NCBI GenBank assembly: GCA_963747005.1
Contig: CAVVDT010000009.1
Location: 1 to 64,000 of the forward strand
DNA length: 64,000 nt
Direction of reading: 5' to 3'
DNA from: CAVVDT01 sp963747005
GTDB lineage: Bacteria; Pseudomonadota; Alphaproteobacteria; Rhizobiales; Aestuariivirgaceae
Made by a program: the position numbers and the translations under genes
Shown here: in pieces, positions 55,228 to 63,517 of the stretch
Numbering within the stretch: position 1 is the first letter of the stretch
Layout: each line of letters starts with the position of its first letter
The notes under the pieces: model-generated
What the model was told of the DNA's origin: nothing
The model's database searches: none
What the model saw: only the letters and a program-made list of their open reading frames with translations

Positions 55228-55518
55228 TCAGCTCTTTGCATGGTCGAAGCGATAGGCTTTTCGCTCGCCCTCGGTCTCCAGCCGCATGGCAAAGCCGCGT
55301 GTCCGCAAACGGTTGAGCGCTCCCAGCACCGTATGCTTCTGCCAGCCTGTCGCTTCGGCAGGTTCCTGCGCCTTTGCACCACCCTTCGCCGACAGGTGAT
55401 CGACAATCAGTCCAACCTTGCTGCCAGGACGTGCAGGCATCGCGGCATCAAGTTGATAGTGTGCGCTGGTTGGTGTCCGCTTTTCGTGCTTGGCATTCCG
55501 GGTCTTTGATTTGGTCAT
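55228..55518 (-). CDS. DUF3489 family protein, copy 2
   Basis: This protein of about 96 residues (from the ATG of MTKSKTRNAKHEKR) carries the DUF3489 winged-helix core: KVGLIVDHLSAKGGAKAQE, ATGWQKHTVLGALNRLRTRG and GERKAYRFD. Starts at 55551 or 55632 would lengthen it. It is the first gene of the second cassette and overlaps nothing. Confidence 0.8.
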   Translation of the reverse strand: MTKSKTRNAKHEKRTPTSAHYQLDAAMPARPGSKVGLIVDHLSAKGGAKAQEPAEATGWQKHTVLGALNRLRTRGFAMRLETEGERKAYRFDHAKS

Positions 55519-56124
55519 CGGGCGGTCTTCCGATACTGGCCCACGCGACATACGCGAGCCCTCACCACCCGACGCCCCGGTTGCATTTGCGCCGGGGCGG
55601 ATCGCAGGGCAATTACCCGCGTGACCAGGCACAGTACCGCTCTTCCGTCACCGGAAGTCCAGTCAAAAAAAGGTCTGGATCTGAGTTCTGCCGATGCACG
55701 CCGTCAAAAATGTAAAGATCAGCAAGCTTGCATATTTGCCGTGACGATAGTGCCTCAAAACGCTCAGCACCTGCTCATACCACTTCAAGGCAACGGCCGC
55801 TTCAAGCATAGCGCGAATGAGCCCCTTTCGACGGATGTGCCTGGTCGAGGTGATAGGCCCTGCGCTCGCCCGCAGGCACCAACCGCATGTCAAAGCCGCG
55901 TGACCGCACGCGGGTGCGTTAAGCCGTATTGGAGGGAAATTTGATGAAAGTCGGAGCAACGCAAAGCCCCGGCTGACTACGATCGCCAGTGCAAAACCCA
56001 GAACCTGATCGTGCTCCCACGCCTATACGCATGATTTCAAAATCGAAGTGAGAAGTTTCGTGGTGCCATGAACTCAGGTGTCGGCCATTTTTCTTTGCGA
56101 CCAGCCACGGCCAGCGTTTCAAAT
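55519..56124. other. Stretch with one DUF3489 scrap and no intact gene
   Basis: Only a DUF3489-like end (55832-55920) is recognised. The rest has short frames with no known similarity. No promoter was identified with confidence. Confidence 0.5.
55832..55920 (-). pseudogene. Third DUF3489 copy, C-terminal scrap
   Basis: The minus strand reads RTRVRSRGFDMRLVPAGE and RRAYHLDQAH, which parallels the end of copy 2 (RLRTRGFAMRLETEGERKAY). Upstream similarity ends at once. It shows that the cassette region was duplicated or that a further cassette was lost here. Confidence 0.6.
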
Positions 56125-56421
56125 ATGCCTTACGCCATCATTACCACCGACGACAGTGCTCAAAGCGTTGCCCGCGTGACCCTCCGCGATGCGCATGTCC
56201 GGCATCTGGAGGCCCACATGAGCCGGCTGCTCGCGGCCGGCGCCCTTCTCTCCGACGACGGCAAACCATGCGGCAGCCTTATCCTTCTCGATGTCGAGGA
56301 CCGCGCCGAGGCCGAGGACTTCATCAATCAGGACCCGTATGCGGCTCACCACGTGTTCGCTCGTATCGACGTCATCAGATGGCGCAAGGGGTTTTTCAAC
56401 TTCGAGAGTCTTCTGACCTAG
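56125..56421 (+). CDS. YciI-like protein
   Basis: This 98-residue ferredoxin-like-fold protein (MPYAIITTDDSAQSVARVTL) has the YciI motif HLEAHMSRLLAAGALLSDDG near residue 30 and a His-Asp-like pair that is usual in the family. The start at 56125 is chosen by family length; ATG at 56068 would add 19 residues. It faces the lipocalin-like gene. The reaction is unknown; some relatives act in aromatic breakdown. Confidence 0.85.
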   Translation: MPYAIITTDDSAQSVARVTLRDAHVRHLEAHMSRLLAAGALLSDDGKPCGSLILLDVEDRAEAEDFINQDPYAAHHVFARIDVIRWRKGFFNFESLLT

Positions 56422-56435
56422 GCCCCGGCAAGCGC

Positions 56436-56903
56436 TCAGTGATCCCGATCGGCCACGCGCCTCCAGGTAAGCTGGTTTAGCCCGGTCTTGCCGTTGCGCG
56501 CTAATGGCGGTGTCGATAAAATCAGCAATCCCTTTTCAAACTTGAAGTGACGGTGCTGCTCCGATCCGATGAGATTGGGAAACAAACTCATGGTGACGGT
56601 ATGAATGACCTTGTCACCCTCGAAGCGGTAGCGGCCGCAATAGGTATGGAACCCGTGCATCGCCGCAGTGCATTCCTCCGGCGTGCCGCCAAAGGGATCG
56701 TTGCCGGCAAACCGTTGCCGCTCGGCCCGCATCAGAGCCGCATACATGTAGCCATCGGGCGCATAGATAAGCATGCCGTTCGCTTTCGGCCCGAGCGGCC
56801 GGAAGGGTTCGCCACCGTCTTCGGTCAGGAACCAGTCGACCAGGCTCCATGAGCCAAGAAAGCGGCTCACGTCAACGATGTCGCTGCTTGACCCGCCAGC
56901 CAT
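56436..56903 (-). CDS. Lipocalin-like domain protein
   Basis: This is a 155-residue protein of the lipocalin-like type: FLGSWSLVDWFLTEDGGEP at the start, GMLIYAPDGYMYAALMRAER, YCGRYRFEGDKVIH and a final strand set. There is no signal peptide. It is the last gene of the Liv operon, three bases after the ATPase stop, so it may bind or act on the same compound. Confidence 0.8.
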   Translation of the reverse strand: MAGGSSSDIVDVSRFLGSWSLVDWFLTEDGGEPFRPLGPKANGMLIYAPDGYMYAALMRAERQRFAGNDPFGGTPEECTAAMHGFHTYCGRYRFEGDKVIHTVTMSLFPNLIGSEQHRHFKFEKGLLILSTPPLARNGKTGLNQLTWRRVADRDH

Positions 56904-56905
56904 TT

Positions 56906-57649
56906 CTAATCCCCTTCTCCCAGATAGCTGCGGCGAATAAGATCGCTGTTAAGCAATTCCTTACTCGCGCCATGGGCAATGATGCGCCCGGTTTCCATCA
57001 CGTAGCCTTGTTGCGCGATGGAGAGCGCAACCCGCGTGTTCTGCTCGACCAGGAATATCGCCGTGCGGCGTTCCTGGTTCACTCGTTCGATGATCTCCAA
57101 GATGGTTTCCGTCATCACCGGCGATACGCCCAGCGAAGGTTCGTCCAGCAGCAGCAGGCGCGGGCGCGCCATCAGCGCCCGGGCTATGGCGAGCATCTGC
57201 TGTTCGCCCCCGCTCAGGGTCAACGCAGGCTGCGACAGTCGGTTACCCAACACCGGAAAATACTCAATCACCGTATCGAGGTCGCGCAGGACTTCGCTGC
57301 GGTCGCGGCGCAGATAGGCGCCCATACGCAAGTTCTCCTCGACCGTCATGTCGGGGAAGAGGTCGCGCCGTTCGGGAACCAGCGACAGGCCCCGGCGCAC
57401 GATCTTCTCCGGTTTGAGGCCGGTGATGTTCTCGCCAGCGATGGCAATGGATCCCGCCGACGGCCGCAAGAGCCCGGAAATCGCCGCAAGCAGCGTCGAC
57501 TTCCCCGCCCCGTTGGCGCCGAGCAGCGCGACGATTTGGCTGTCGGCGACCTGCACCGAAACGCCATAGAGGACCTGCACCCGGCCATAGGAGACGTTTA
57601 GTGAGGCGACGCTAAGAATGAGCGTATCTCCCCTTGCCAAGATAGGCAT
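56906..57649 (-). CDS. Branched-chain amino-acid-type ABC ATPase (LivF-like)
   Basis: This 247-residue ATPase has Walker A GANGAGKST near residue 43, signature LSGGEQQMLAIARALM near 137 and Walker B LLLLDEPSLGVSPV. It overlaps the end of the LivG-like gene by 38 bases, so the start may be a little downstream. It is a subunit of the complete transporter 56906-61454. Confidence 0.9.
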   Translation of the reverse strand: MPILARGDTLILSVASLNVSYGRVQVLYGVSVQVADSQIVALLGANGAGKSTLLAAISGLLRPSAGSIAIAGENITGLKPEKIVRRGLSLVPERRDLFPDMTVEENLRMGAYLRRDRSEVLRDLDTVIEYFPVLGNRLSQPALTLSGGEQQMLAIARALMARPRLLLLDEPSLGVSPVMTETILEIIERVNQERRTAIFLVEQNTRVALSIAQQGYVMETGRIIAHGASKELLNSDLIRRSYLGEGD

Positions 57650-58382
57650 CGATCACCCCGTGATCGCGGCGTACTTCCTCGGGTGTTCCTGCGGCGATGG
57701 TCTGTCCGAAATTGAGCACTGTGATGCGATCGGCGATGCCCATGATGAAGCGCATGTCATGCTCGATCGCGAGGATCGAAATCCCCTGTTCGTCACGCAG
57801 GCGGGTGACCATGGCCGCAGCGTTGCTGCGCTCCTGTGAGTTGAGGCCGGCCACCAGCTCATCGAGCAGCAAGAGCTTCGGTCGCGTGACGAGCGCCCGT
57901 GCCAGTCCAAGCAGACGACCCTGGCCGCCGGTGAGGGTACCTGCTTCGCGCTCAGCCATATGTCCGAGGCCAAGGCTGTCGAGGACAGCGCGTACCTTGG
58001 CATCGATCTCTCTGCGTTCGATGCCCATCGACGGCAGGCCTAGCATGGCCTGAAGCAGGTTGGTGCGGCCAAGCGAGTGGGCGCCGGCAAGCACGTTCTG
58101 ATGCACCGTCAGCGACGTGAACAATTCCATGTGCTGGAAGATGCGTCCAATTCCCATTGCGACGACCTCGTGCGGCCGGCGCTCAAGCAGCGACTGTCCC
58201 AGAAAGGTGATCGAGCCGCCGTCCGGATCGATGAGCCGCGTCAGCAGGTTGAGCAGAGTCGTCTTGCCCGCCCCATTCGGCCCGATGAGCCCATGAATCT
58301 CGCCTTCGGCCATCTCAAGGCTGACATTGGAAAGTGCGGCTAGCCCGCCAAAGTTCTTCGAGAGCTGTTGGAGTGAAAGCAT
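57612..58382 (-). CDS. Branched-chain amino-acid-type ABC ATPase (LivG-like)
   Basis: This 256-residue ATPase has Walker A GPNGAGKTT near residue 37, signature LTGGQGRLLGLARAL near 150 and Walker B LLLLDELVAGLNS. The Walker B Glu is followed by Leu rather than Pro (DELVAG), and the signature has Thr for Ser. It lies nine bases after the permease gene. Confidence 0.9.
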   Translation of the reverse strand: MLSLQQLSKNFGGLAALSNVSLEMAEGEIHGLIGPNGAGKTTLLNLLTRLIDPDGGSITFLGQSLLERRPHEVVAMGIGRIFQHMELFTSLTVHQNVLAGAHSLGRTNLLQAMLGLPSMGIERREIDAKVRAVLDSLGLGHMAEREAGTLTGGQGRLLGLARALVTRPKLLLLDELVAGLNSQERSNAAAMVTRLRDEQGISILAIEHDMRFIMGIADRITVLNFGQTIAAGTPEEVRRDHGVIDAYLGKGRYAHS

Positions 58383-58391
58383 CGCCCGCGC

Positions 58392-59354
58392 CTAGCCCGA
58401 CGCCAGCCGGCGGATGCTCAGCGAACCGATGCGCGTCCGCTTGACCAGGCCCCAGACGCCCTGCGGCATGAGCATGATGAAGAGCAATAACAACAGGCCG
58501 TTGCCGATCTCGAGATTGGCCGACGAGAAGCGCATCAACTCGCCAGTGAGGGTCAGAACGGTGGCTCCGATGACCGAGCCCGCCACGCTGCCCATGCCGC
58601 CGACGGTGATCATCGTCAGCACCTTCAGGGTTTCTGTCAGCCCAAAGCCTTCGGGCGTTATGTAGGACAGCAGCATGGCCAGCAGCCCTCCGGCAACACC
58701 ACCGTAGAAGGCGCTCAGACAATAGGCCATCACCCGGTAGAGCGTGAGGTTCACCCCCATTGCCTCGGCGGCGAGGTCGCGCTCGCGGATACACATAAAC
58801 GCCAGTCCGATACGCGATCCGGCGATGTTTCGGGCAGCCAAGAGCAACAAAAGGCTCGTGACCAGCACCACGTAGAACATCGACAGGCTAGCGCCCAATG
58901 CGCCGAATGACGGCTGAGGCACCGAGGTTCCCCCATAGCCACCCGTGAGCGATGACCACAAGCCGATGCCCAGCACCACAGTCTGATTGAAACCCAGCGT
59001 CACCAAGGCGAGATAAAAGCCCTCCATGCGCAGCACGATAATGCCGATGAAAAGGCCGAAACACACCGTTATCAAGCCAGCCAGGGGCAGTGCTAGATAC
59101 AGGGGTAGGCCGAGCTTCGTCTGCAACAAGGCGCTCGCATAAGCGCCGATGGCCAGAAACGCCGCCTGTCCGAAATCGAACTGGCCAGCATAGCCCATCA
59201 ACAGGTTGTAGCCGATGGCGAAGACGATATAGACGCCTGTCAGGCTCGCCACGTAGAGCGAGTAGTTGTCCATGCTGGGCGCGAACACAGCCAGCCCGGC
59301 CGCAACCGGCATGGGCAGCCATCGTGTCACGGTCTGGAAGCGGGGGCCCGGCAT
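58392..59354 (-). CDS. Branched-chain amino-acid-type ABC permease (LivM-like)
   Basis: This 320-residue inner-membrane protein has about nine helices and the LivM motifs GYAGQFDFGQAAFLAIGAY near residue 53 and AAEAMGVNLTLYRVMAYCLSA (EAMG loop) near 195. Its start directly follows the stop of the LivH-like gene. Confidence 0.9.
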   Translation of the reverse strand: MPGPRFQTVTRWLPMPVAAGLAVFAPSMDNYSLYVASLTGVYIVFAIGYNLLMGYAGQFDFGQAAFLAIGAYASALLQTKLGLPLYLALPLAGLITVCFGLFIGIIVLRMEGFYLALVTLGFNQTVVLGIGLWSSLTGGYGGTSVPQPSFGALGASLSMFYVVLVTSLLLLLAARNIAGSRIGLAFMCIRERDLAAEAMGVNLTLYRVMAYCLSAFYGGVAGGLLAMLLSYITPEGFGLTETLKVLTMITVGGMGSVAGSVIGATVLTLTGELMRFSSANLEIGNGLLLLLFIMLMPQGVWGLVKRTRIGSLSIRRLASG

Positions 59355-60224
59355 CTAGACCCGCTTGACCAGCGGCTTGCCGAGCAGGCCCGTCGGCTTG
59401 ACGGCAAGCACGACGATCAGCAGCACGAATGTGGCCGCAATCTGCGATTCGGATCCGATATAGCCGGAGGCGAGGTTCTCAACCAGGCCCATAAGGATGC
59501 CACCGATGACGGCGCCAGGGATGCTGCCGAAGCCGCCGAGTACGACCGCCGTGAACGCCTTGAACGCAATGATGCCCATGTCCGGGTCAACGAGATAGAG
59601 CGGTCCCAGGAAGGCGCCGCCCAGCGCACTCAACATGGTGCCGAGAATCCAGGCGGTTGCAAATATCCCGGAGATGCTGACACCCATGAGGGCAGCTGCC
59701 CGCCTGCTCTGTGATGTGGCCCGCATGGCCATCCCGATCTTGGTGTACTTGAAGAACACGAAGAGCAGAATCACGATCATCGCGGTCATGGCAACGATTA
59801 CGATCTCGAGGATTGTGACGCGCACGGGCCCCAGCGAAATCGGATAGGGCGGGAACGGCGATGCCATGTGGAAGGCTTCGGCTCCCCAAACGAGCCTCAC
59901 CACTCCCTTCATTATGGCCGCCAAACCCATAAGCGCGATAACGCGGCTCAACAGGGTTGCCTTCATCATCGGCCACGACACCAGCCGATCGAACACGACG
60001 TAGCCCATGACGCCAGCCACGAGCAGTGTCGAGACGAGGGCGACCGAGTACGGCCACCCCCAGAACTCATGAAAGGTCAGCAACAAATAGGCCCCGACCA
60101 TCAGGCTCTCGCCTACGGCGAAGTTCACGGTCTCCGTCGCGTTGTAGATCAGCGTGAAACCGATGGCGACGAGAGCGTAGATGCAACCTACTACCACGCC
60201 GCTTGAGATGAACGAGATCAGCAT
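59355..60224 (-). CDS. Branched-chain amino-acid-type ABC permease (LivH-like)
   Basis: This 289-residue permease has about eight helices, GVVVGCIYALVAIGFTLIYN near the N-terminus and the EAA-like loop RATSQSRRAAALMGVSI near 175. The ATG at 60224 (MLISFISSGVV) gives the normal length; a start at 60266 adds 14 residues. It is cotranscribed with the binding protein gene upstream. Confidence 0.9.
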   Translation of the reverse strand: MLISFISSGVVVGCIYALVAIGFTLIYNATETVNFAVGESLMVGAYLLLTFHEFWGWPYSVALVSTLLVAGVMGYVVFDRLVSWPMMKATLLSRVIALMGLAAIMKGVVRLVWGAEAFHMASPFPPYPISLGPVRVTILEIVIVAMTAMIVILLFVFFKYTKIGMAMRATSQSRRAAALMGVSISGIFATAWILGTMLSALGGAFLGPLYLVDPDMGIIAFKAFTAVVLGGFGSIPGAVIGGILMGLVENLASGYIGSESQIAATFVLLIVVLAVKPTGLLGKPLVKRV

Positions 60225-60272
60225 TGGATCGCGCCTTCCATAAGCGGCCGAACGGCAATCTGTCACCCTCTA

Positions 60273-61454
60273 TTACTTAATCTCGTCACCGAAGAAGAAC
60301 GGCTTGCCATTCTTGAAGCCCTGCAGAAATCCGCCTTGCATGGCGCGATGATTTTCGTGGGTGACTTTCATGGGATAGGCGATGAGCGGATTGCTGAATT
60401 CCGGCATGGTCTCGAGCGTTTGGACCAGTTTCTCCGTGGTCAGGTCACGTCCCGCCAGCCGCAGCGCCTCGACCAGCATCTGGATCGTCGCATAGCCGTG
60501 GGCCGCCCACACAATGGGCGCCTCGTCGGGAAAGTGCGCTTTCCATTCGCGCATGAACTCGGCCGCACAAGGATCAACCAAACGGCAAGCGAGAGGGCTG
60601 ACGGCGTAATACTCAATGGGCGCCGAACTCGTCACGATATTGAACAGAGCCGCGGTGTGTCCGCCGCCATAGGCAAGCAACGGCGCCTTCACGCCCTGCT
60701 TGTAAAGTTCCGGAATGATCACCGCCAGCGCCTTCTGGGTGCCGCCATAGATGATGACATCGGCACCCTGGTCCTTGATCGAAAGGACCTGTGCAGTCGC
60801 GCTCGTTGGATTGGGATCGATGGATTCCTCGATATCGATCTTCCGGCCCACCTTGGAGAGCTCATTGACCGTAATGCCCTGAGTGACCTTTCCGTATTCC
60901 GAATTCTCGTTGATGAAGGCGATCTTCTTCGGCTTCATCGACGTGGCGAGCTTCACAACCGCGGCACCGTGCAGATCGAGCGTCAACTGGGTTTGGAAAA
61001 CCAGCGGCTTCAATGGCTTGGTTAGCGCCGGGGCGCCTGCCGCGCCGGCGAAATAGATCAAGCCGCGACTGATGACACGAGGGTATACAGCCAGCGCGAC
61101 CGGTGTATAAGCTCCGCTCAGGACCATGAACACCTTGTCCCGATCGAGCAATTTCTGCACGGCACTCACACCCGCAGCGGCGTCGCCGCGGTCATCCTCG
61201 GCGATGAATTCGATCTTGCGACCGTTGATGCCGCCGGCGGCATTGACCTTCTCGAACACGATCTCGTAAGCGTGCTTGTAGGCAAGGCCCAGATTGGCGA
61301 GTGGGCCGGACAGCGAGTTATGCATGCCGATGCGGATCGTGTCGTCGGTAACGCCCTGAACCTTCTCGTCGGCCGCGGCCATGCCAATGCTGGTGGCCAT
61401 TCCCAGTGCTGCAACCAGCGATGCAAGGCGGCGTCTGCTTATCCCGTAAGACAT
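60273..61454 (-). CDS. Branched-chain amino-acid-type ABC binding protein (LivK-like)
   Basis: This 393-residue periplasmic protein has a signal peptide (SRRRLASLVAALGMATSIGMAAA) and type I binding folds: IRIGMHNSLSGPLANLG, NAAGGINGRKIEFIAEDD and ANLGLAYKHAYEIV, typical of the HAAT family. It is the first transporter gene in the operon. Ligands in this family range from amino acids to aromatic and aliphatic acids. Confidence 0.92.
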   Translation of the reverse strand: MSYGISRRRLASLVAALGMATSIGMAAADEKVQGVTDDTIRIGMHNSLSGPLANLGLAYKHAYEIVFEKVNAAGGINGRKIEFIAEDDRGDAAAGVSAVQKLLDRDKVFMVLSGAYTPVALAVYPRVISRGLIYFAGAAGAPALTKPLKPLVFQTQLTLDLHGAAVVKLATSMKPKKIAFINENSEYGKVTQGITVNELSKVGRKIDIEESIDPNPTSATAQVLSIKDQGADVIIYGGTQKALAVIIPELYKQGVKAPLLAYGGGHTAALFNIVTSSAPIEYYAVSPLACRLVDPCAAEFMREWKAHFPDEAPIVWAAHGYATIQMLVEALRLAGRDLTTEKLVQTLETMPEFSNPLIAYPMKVTHENHRAMQGGFLQGFKNGKPFFFGDEIK

Positions 61455-61493
61455 TCTGTTTCCTTCCCTCGAATTGCTTGTTCGGGCGCCGGC

Positions 61494-62528
61494 TTATTCT
61501 GTCGGTTCGGCCCCAAAGATGCCGCAATATCGGTTGACGTATCGCGGCCAAACTTCCGGATTGACAAGCCGGGGGGGCCGCTTGCCCTCGAAGATAGTGA
61601 TCCACTGTGTGGCGGCAGCCGCCGCGTTGATCCGATAGCCCTCCGTGGTGACGCCGGCGATGTGAGGCGACACCACGACGTTGTCCAGCTTGAGTAGCGG
61701 ATGATCGAGCGCCGGCGGCTCTTCCTCGAAGACATCGAGGCCGGCACCGCGGATTTTCTTTTCCTCAAGCGCCTTGGCCAGCGCCAACTCGTCATGAATG
61801 CCGCCGCGCGCCGTCGTGACGAAATACGCGGTCGGCTTCATCGAGGCAAACTCCTTGGCGCCAATCATGCCCCGCGTCTCGTCCGTGAGCGGACAGTGGA
61901 TCGATATGAAATCGGACGTCGACATGAGTTCGTCCAGTTCGACCTTGCGGCCGCCCTTGGCCTCGATCTCCTCGGCGGTGAGATAGGGGTCGTAGGCGAT
62001 CACCTGCATGTCATAGGTGGTGCGCGCCAGCTCGCTGGTGCGGCTACCGATGTTGCCCAGGCCGATGATGCCGAGTGTTTTGCCGTTCAGGTCGTCGCCC
62101 ACGTAATCCAAGCGAGCCCAGTTCCTGTCTCTGCGCATCGCCCGATCGGACTGGATCAGTTGTTTCGACAGGACGATCATCATGCCAAAGGCATGGGTTG
62201 CCACCGGTTCCCTGCCGCCGAGCCCGGCCTGGTTGACGATCATGACCCCGGCCTCGTTACAGGCGTTGAAGTCCATGCGGTCGCAACCGGAGCCCTGTGA
62301 GGCGATAGCCAGGAGGTTCGGGCATCTGGAAACCAGCGTGCGGTCGCCGAGGAACGGTGGCACCGGCCACTGATATCCGTGCGCTGACTCGAGCGCCTCC
62401 CAGATTTCGTTTTTTGGCTGATCGGGAAACAACCTGACGAGCTCTATCGAAGGCTCCCTTGCGAGGATTTCTTCAGCGATAGGATCCGCCCAGCGTTCGA
62501 AGAATACCAATCGCTTCATGTTTGACAT
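61494..62528 (-). CDS. D-2-hydroxyacid dehydrogenase (D-3-phosphoglycerate dehydrogenase-like)
   Basis: This is an NAD-dependent oxidoreductase of about 344 residues: GIIGLGNIGSRTSELA near residue 153 (nucleotide site), VTTARGGIHDELALA with the catalytic Arg, and SPHIAGVTTEGY with the catalytic His. It has no C-terminal ACT domain. Start options are 62564, 62528 and 62519. In the operon of a transporter for an organic acid it could oxidise or reduce the substrate. Confidence 0.88.
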   Translation of the reverse strand: MSNMKRLVFFERWADPIAEEILAREPSIELVRLFPDQPKNEIWEALESAHGYQWPVPPFLGDRTLVSRCPNLLAIASQGSGCDRMDFNACNEAGVMIVNQAGLGGREPVATHAFGMMIVLSKQLIQSDRAMRRDRNWARLDYVGDDLNGKTLGIIGLGNIGSRTSELARTTYDMQVIAYDPYLTAEEIEAKGGRKVELDELMSTSDFISIHCPLTDETRGMIGAKEFASMKPTAYFVTTARGGIHDELALAKALEEKKIRGAGLDVFEEEPPALDHPLLKLDNVVVSPHIAGVTTEGYRINAAAAATQWITIFEGKRPPRLVNPEVWPRYVNRYCGIFGAEPTE

Positions 62529-62659
62529 TTTGGCCTGCCGATGAAGAATTTCGTGATCGGGCACGCATCATCGCAACTCACCGGGCGGCCTCAAGCCGCA
62601 CTTGTGCGCATCCGCCTCGGGAAGGATGCATAATCCGCGAAATGACCGGAAAGCTGTGA

Positions 62660-63466
62660 TCAATCACCAGTCAGAAACGCGGCGATGGCCACATTGAAGG
62701 CCTCGGCGCGCTCATAAATCACCCAATGCCCGGATTGCGGAAAGGTAATGATCTGGACGTCGGGTCTGGCCAGTCTGCAGGTATGGATGCGTTCCTTCAG
62801 CGTCTCGGGGCCGATCAGGCTATCGGCTTCGCCCCATGCCATCATCAGGCGCTCTGGCAGGTCCGGCAGCAGACCGGCAAGCCGGACACCGAGACTGATC
62901 CGGCGGCTGTCGAAACGCGTATTGAGAACGTCTTCGATATGCAGCGTCACCGCTTCGGAATCCGGATCGGGCGGGTGATGGAGCATGACACGGCCAAGAT
63001 TGTAGGCCGCTGCGCCTCGCGACTCGGGCGACAGGGGGCTGGCCCTCGATATGGGTCGCATCTTGCCCAATCCGGCAGGCAGGGGCCCGAAGCCGCCTGG
63101 CGCCACAAGCACCACACGAACGACCAGCCCGGGCAGCCTTGCCGCGATCTCGGCAGCGCACAGGCCGCCGAAGGAAAAGCCGGCGAGATCAACTGGACCC
63201 TCCGCTTCGGCAAGCGTCCCCACTGCATCGACGAGATTGTCGATGTAGTCCTGTGTCGTTGCATGAGAGGGCGGTGAGGGCGACTGCCCGAAACCCGGAA
63301 GATCCAGTGCATAGACGGTCGAAATTCTCGCGAGCGCTCCGATATTCCTGATCCAGTGGTTAGCCGAACCGGTTCCCCCATGCAGCAAAACGAGCGCGTG
63401 ACCATCGCCGTCGCGATAACAGGTCACAGGGCCGAAAGGGCTCTCGATTTGGATGCGTTCAGGCAA
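62660..63466 (-). CDS. Alpha/beta hydrolase
   Basis: This 268-residue hydrolase has the oxyanion motif LLHGGTGSANHW near residue 28, the nucleophile Ser in LAGFSFGG near 98, an acidic residue in GEADSLIGPETL and the His in QSGHWVIYE. It resembles meta-cleavage product hydrolases and other C-C or ester hydrolases. Its gene lies upstream of the dehydrogenase; 131 bases separate them. Confidence 0.88.
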   Translation of the reverse strand: MPERIQIESPFGPVTCYRDGDGHALVLLHGGTGSANHWIRNIGALARISTVYALDLPGFGQSPSPPSHATTQDYIDNLVDAVGTLAEAEGPVDLAGFSFGGLCAAEIAARLPGLVVRVVLVAPGGFGPLPAGLGKMRPISRASPLSPESRGAAAYNLGRVMLHHPPDPDSEAVTLHIEDVLNTRFDSRRISLGVRLAGLLPDLPERLMMAWGEADSLIGPETLKERIHTCRLARPDVQIITFPQSGHWVIYERAEAFNVAIAAFLTGD

Positions 63467-63517
63467 GGTTGGAAGATCGCGGCGACCAAGCCAGGAATGA
63501 AGAGGAAACGCGGCCCA

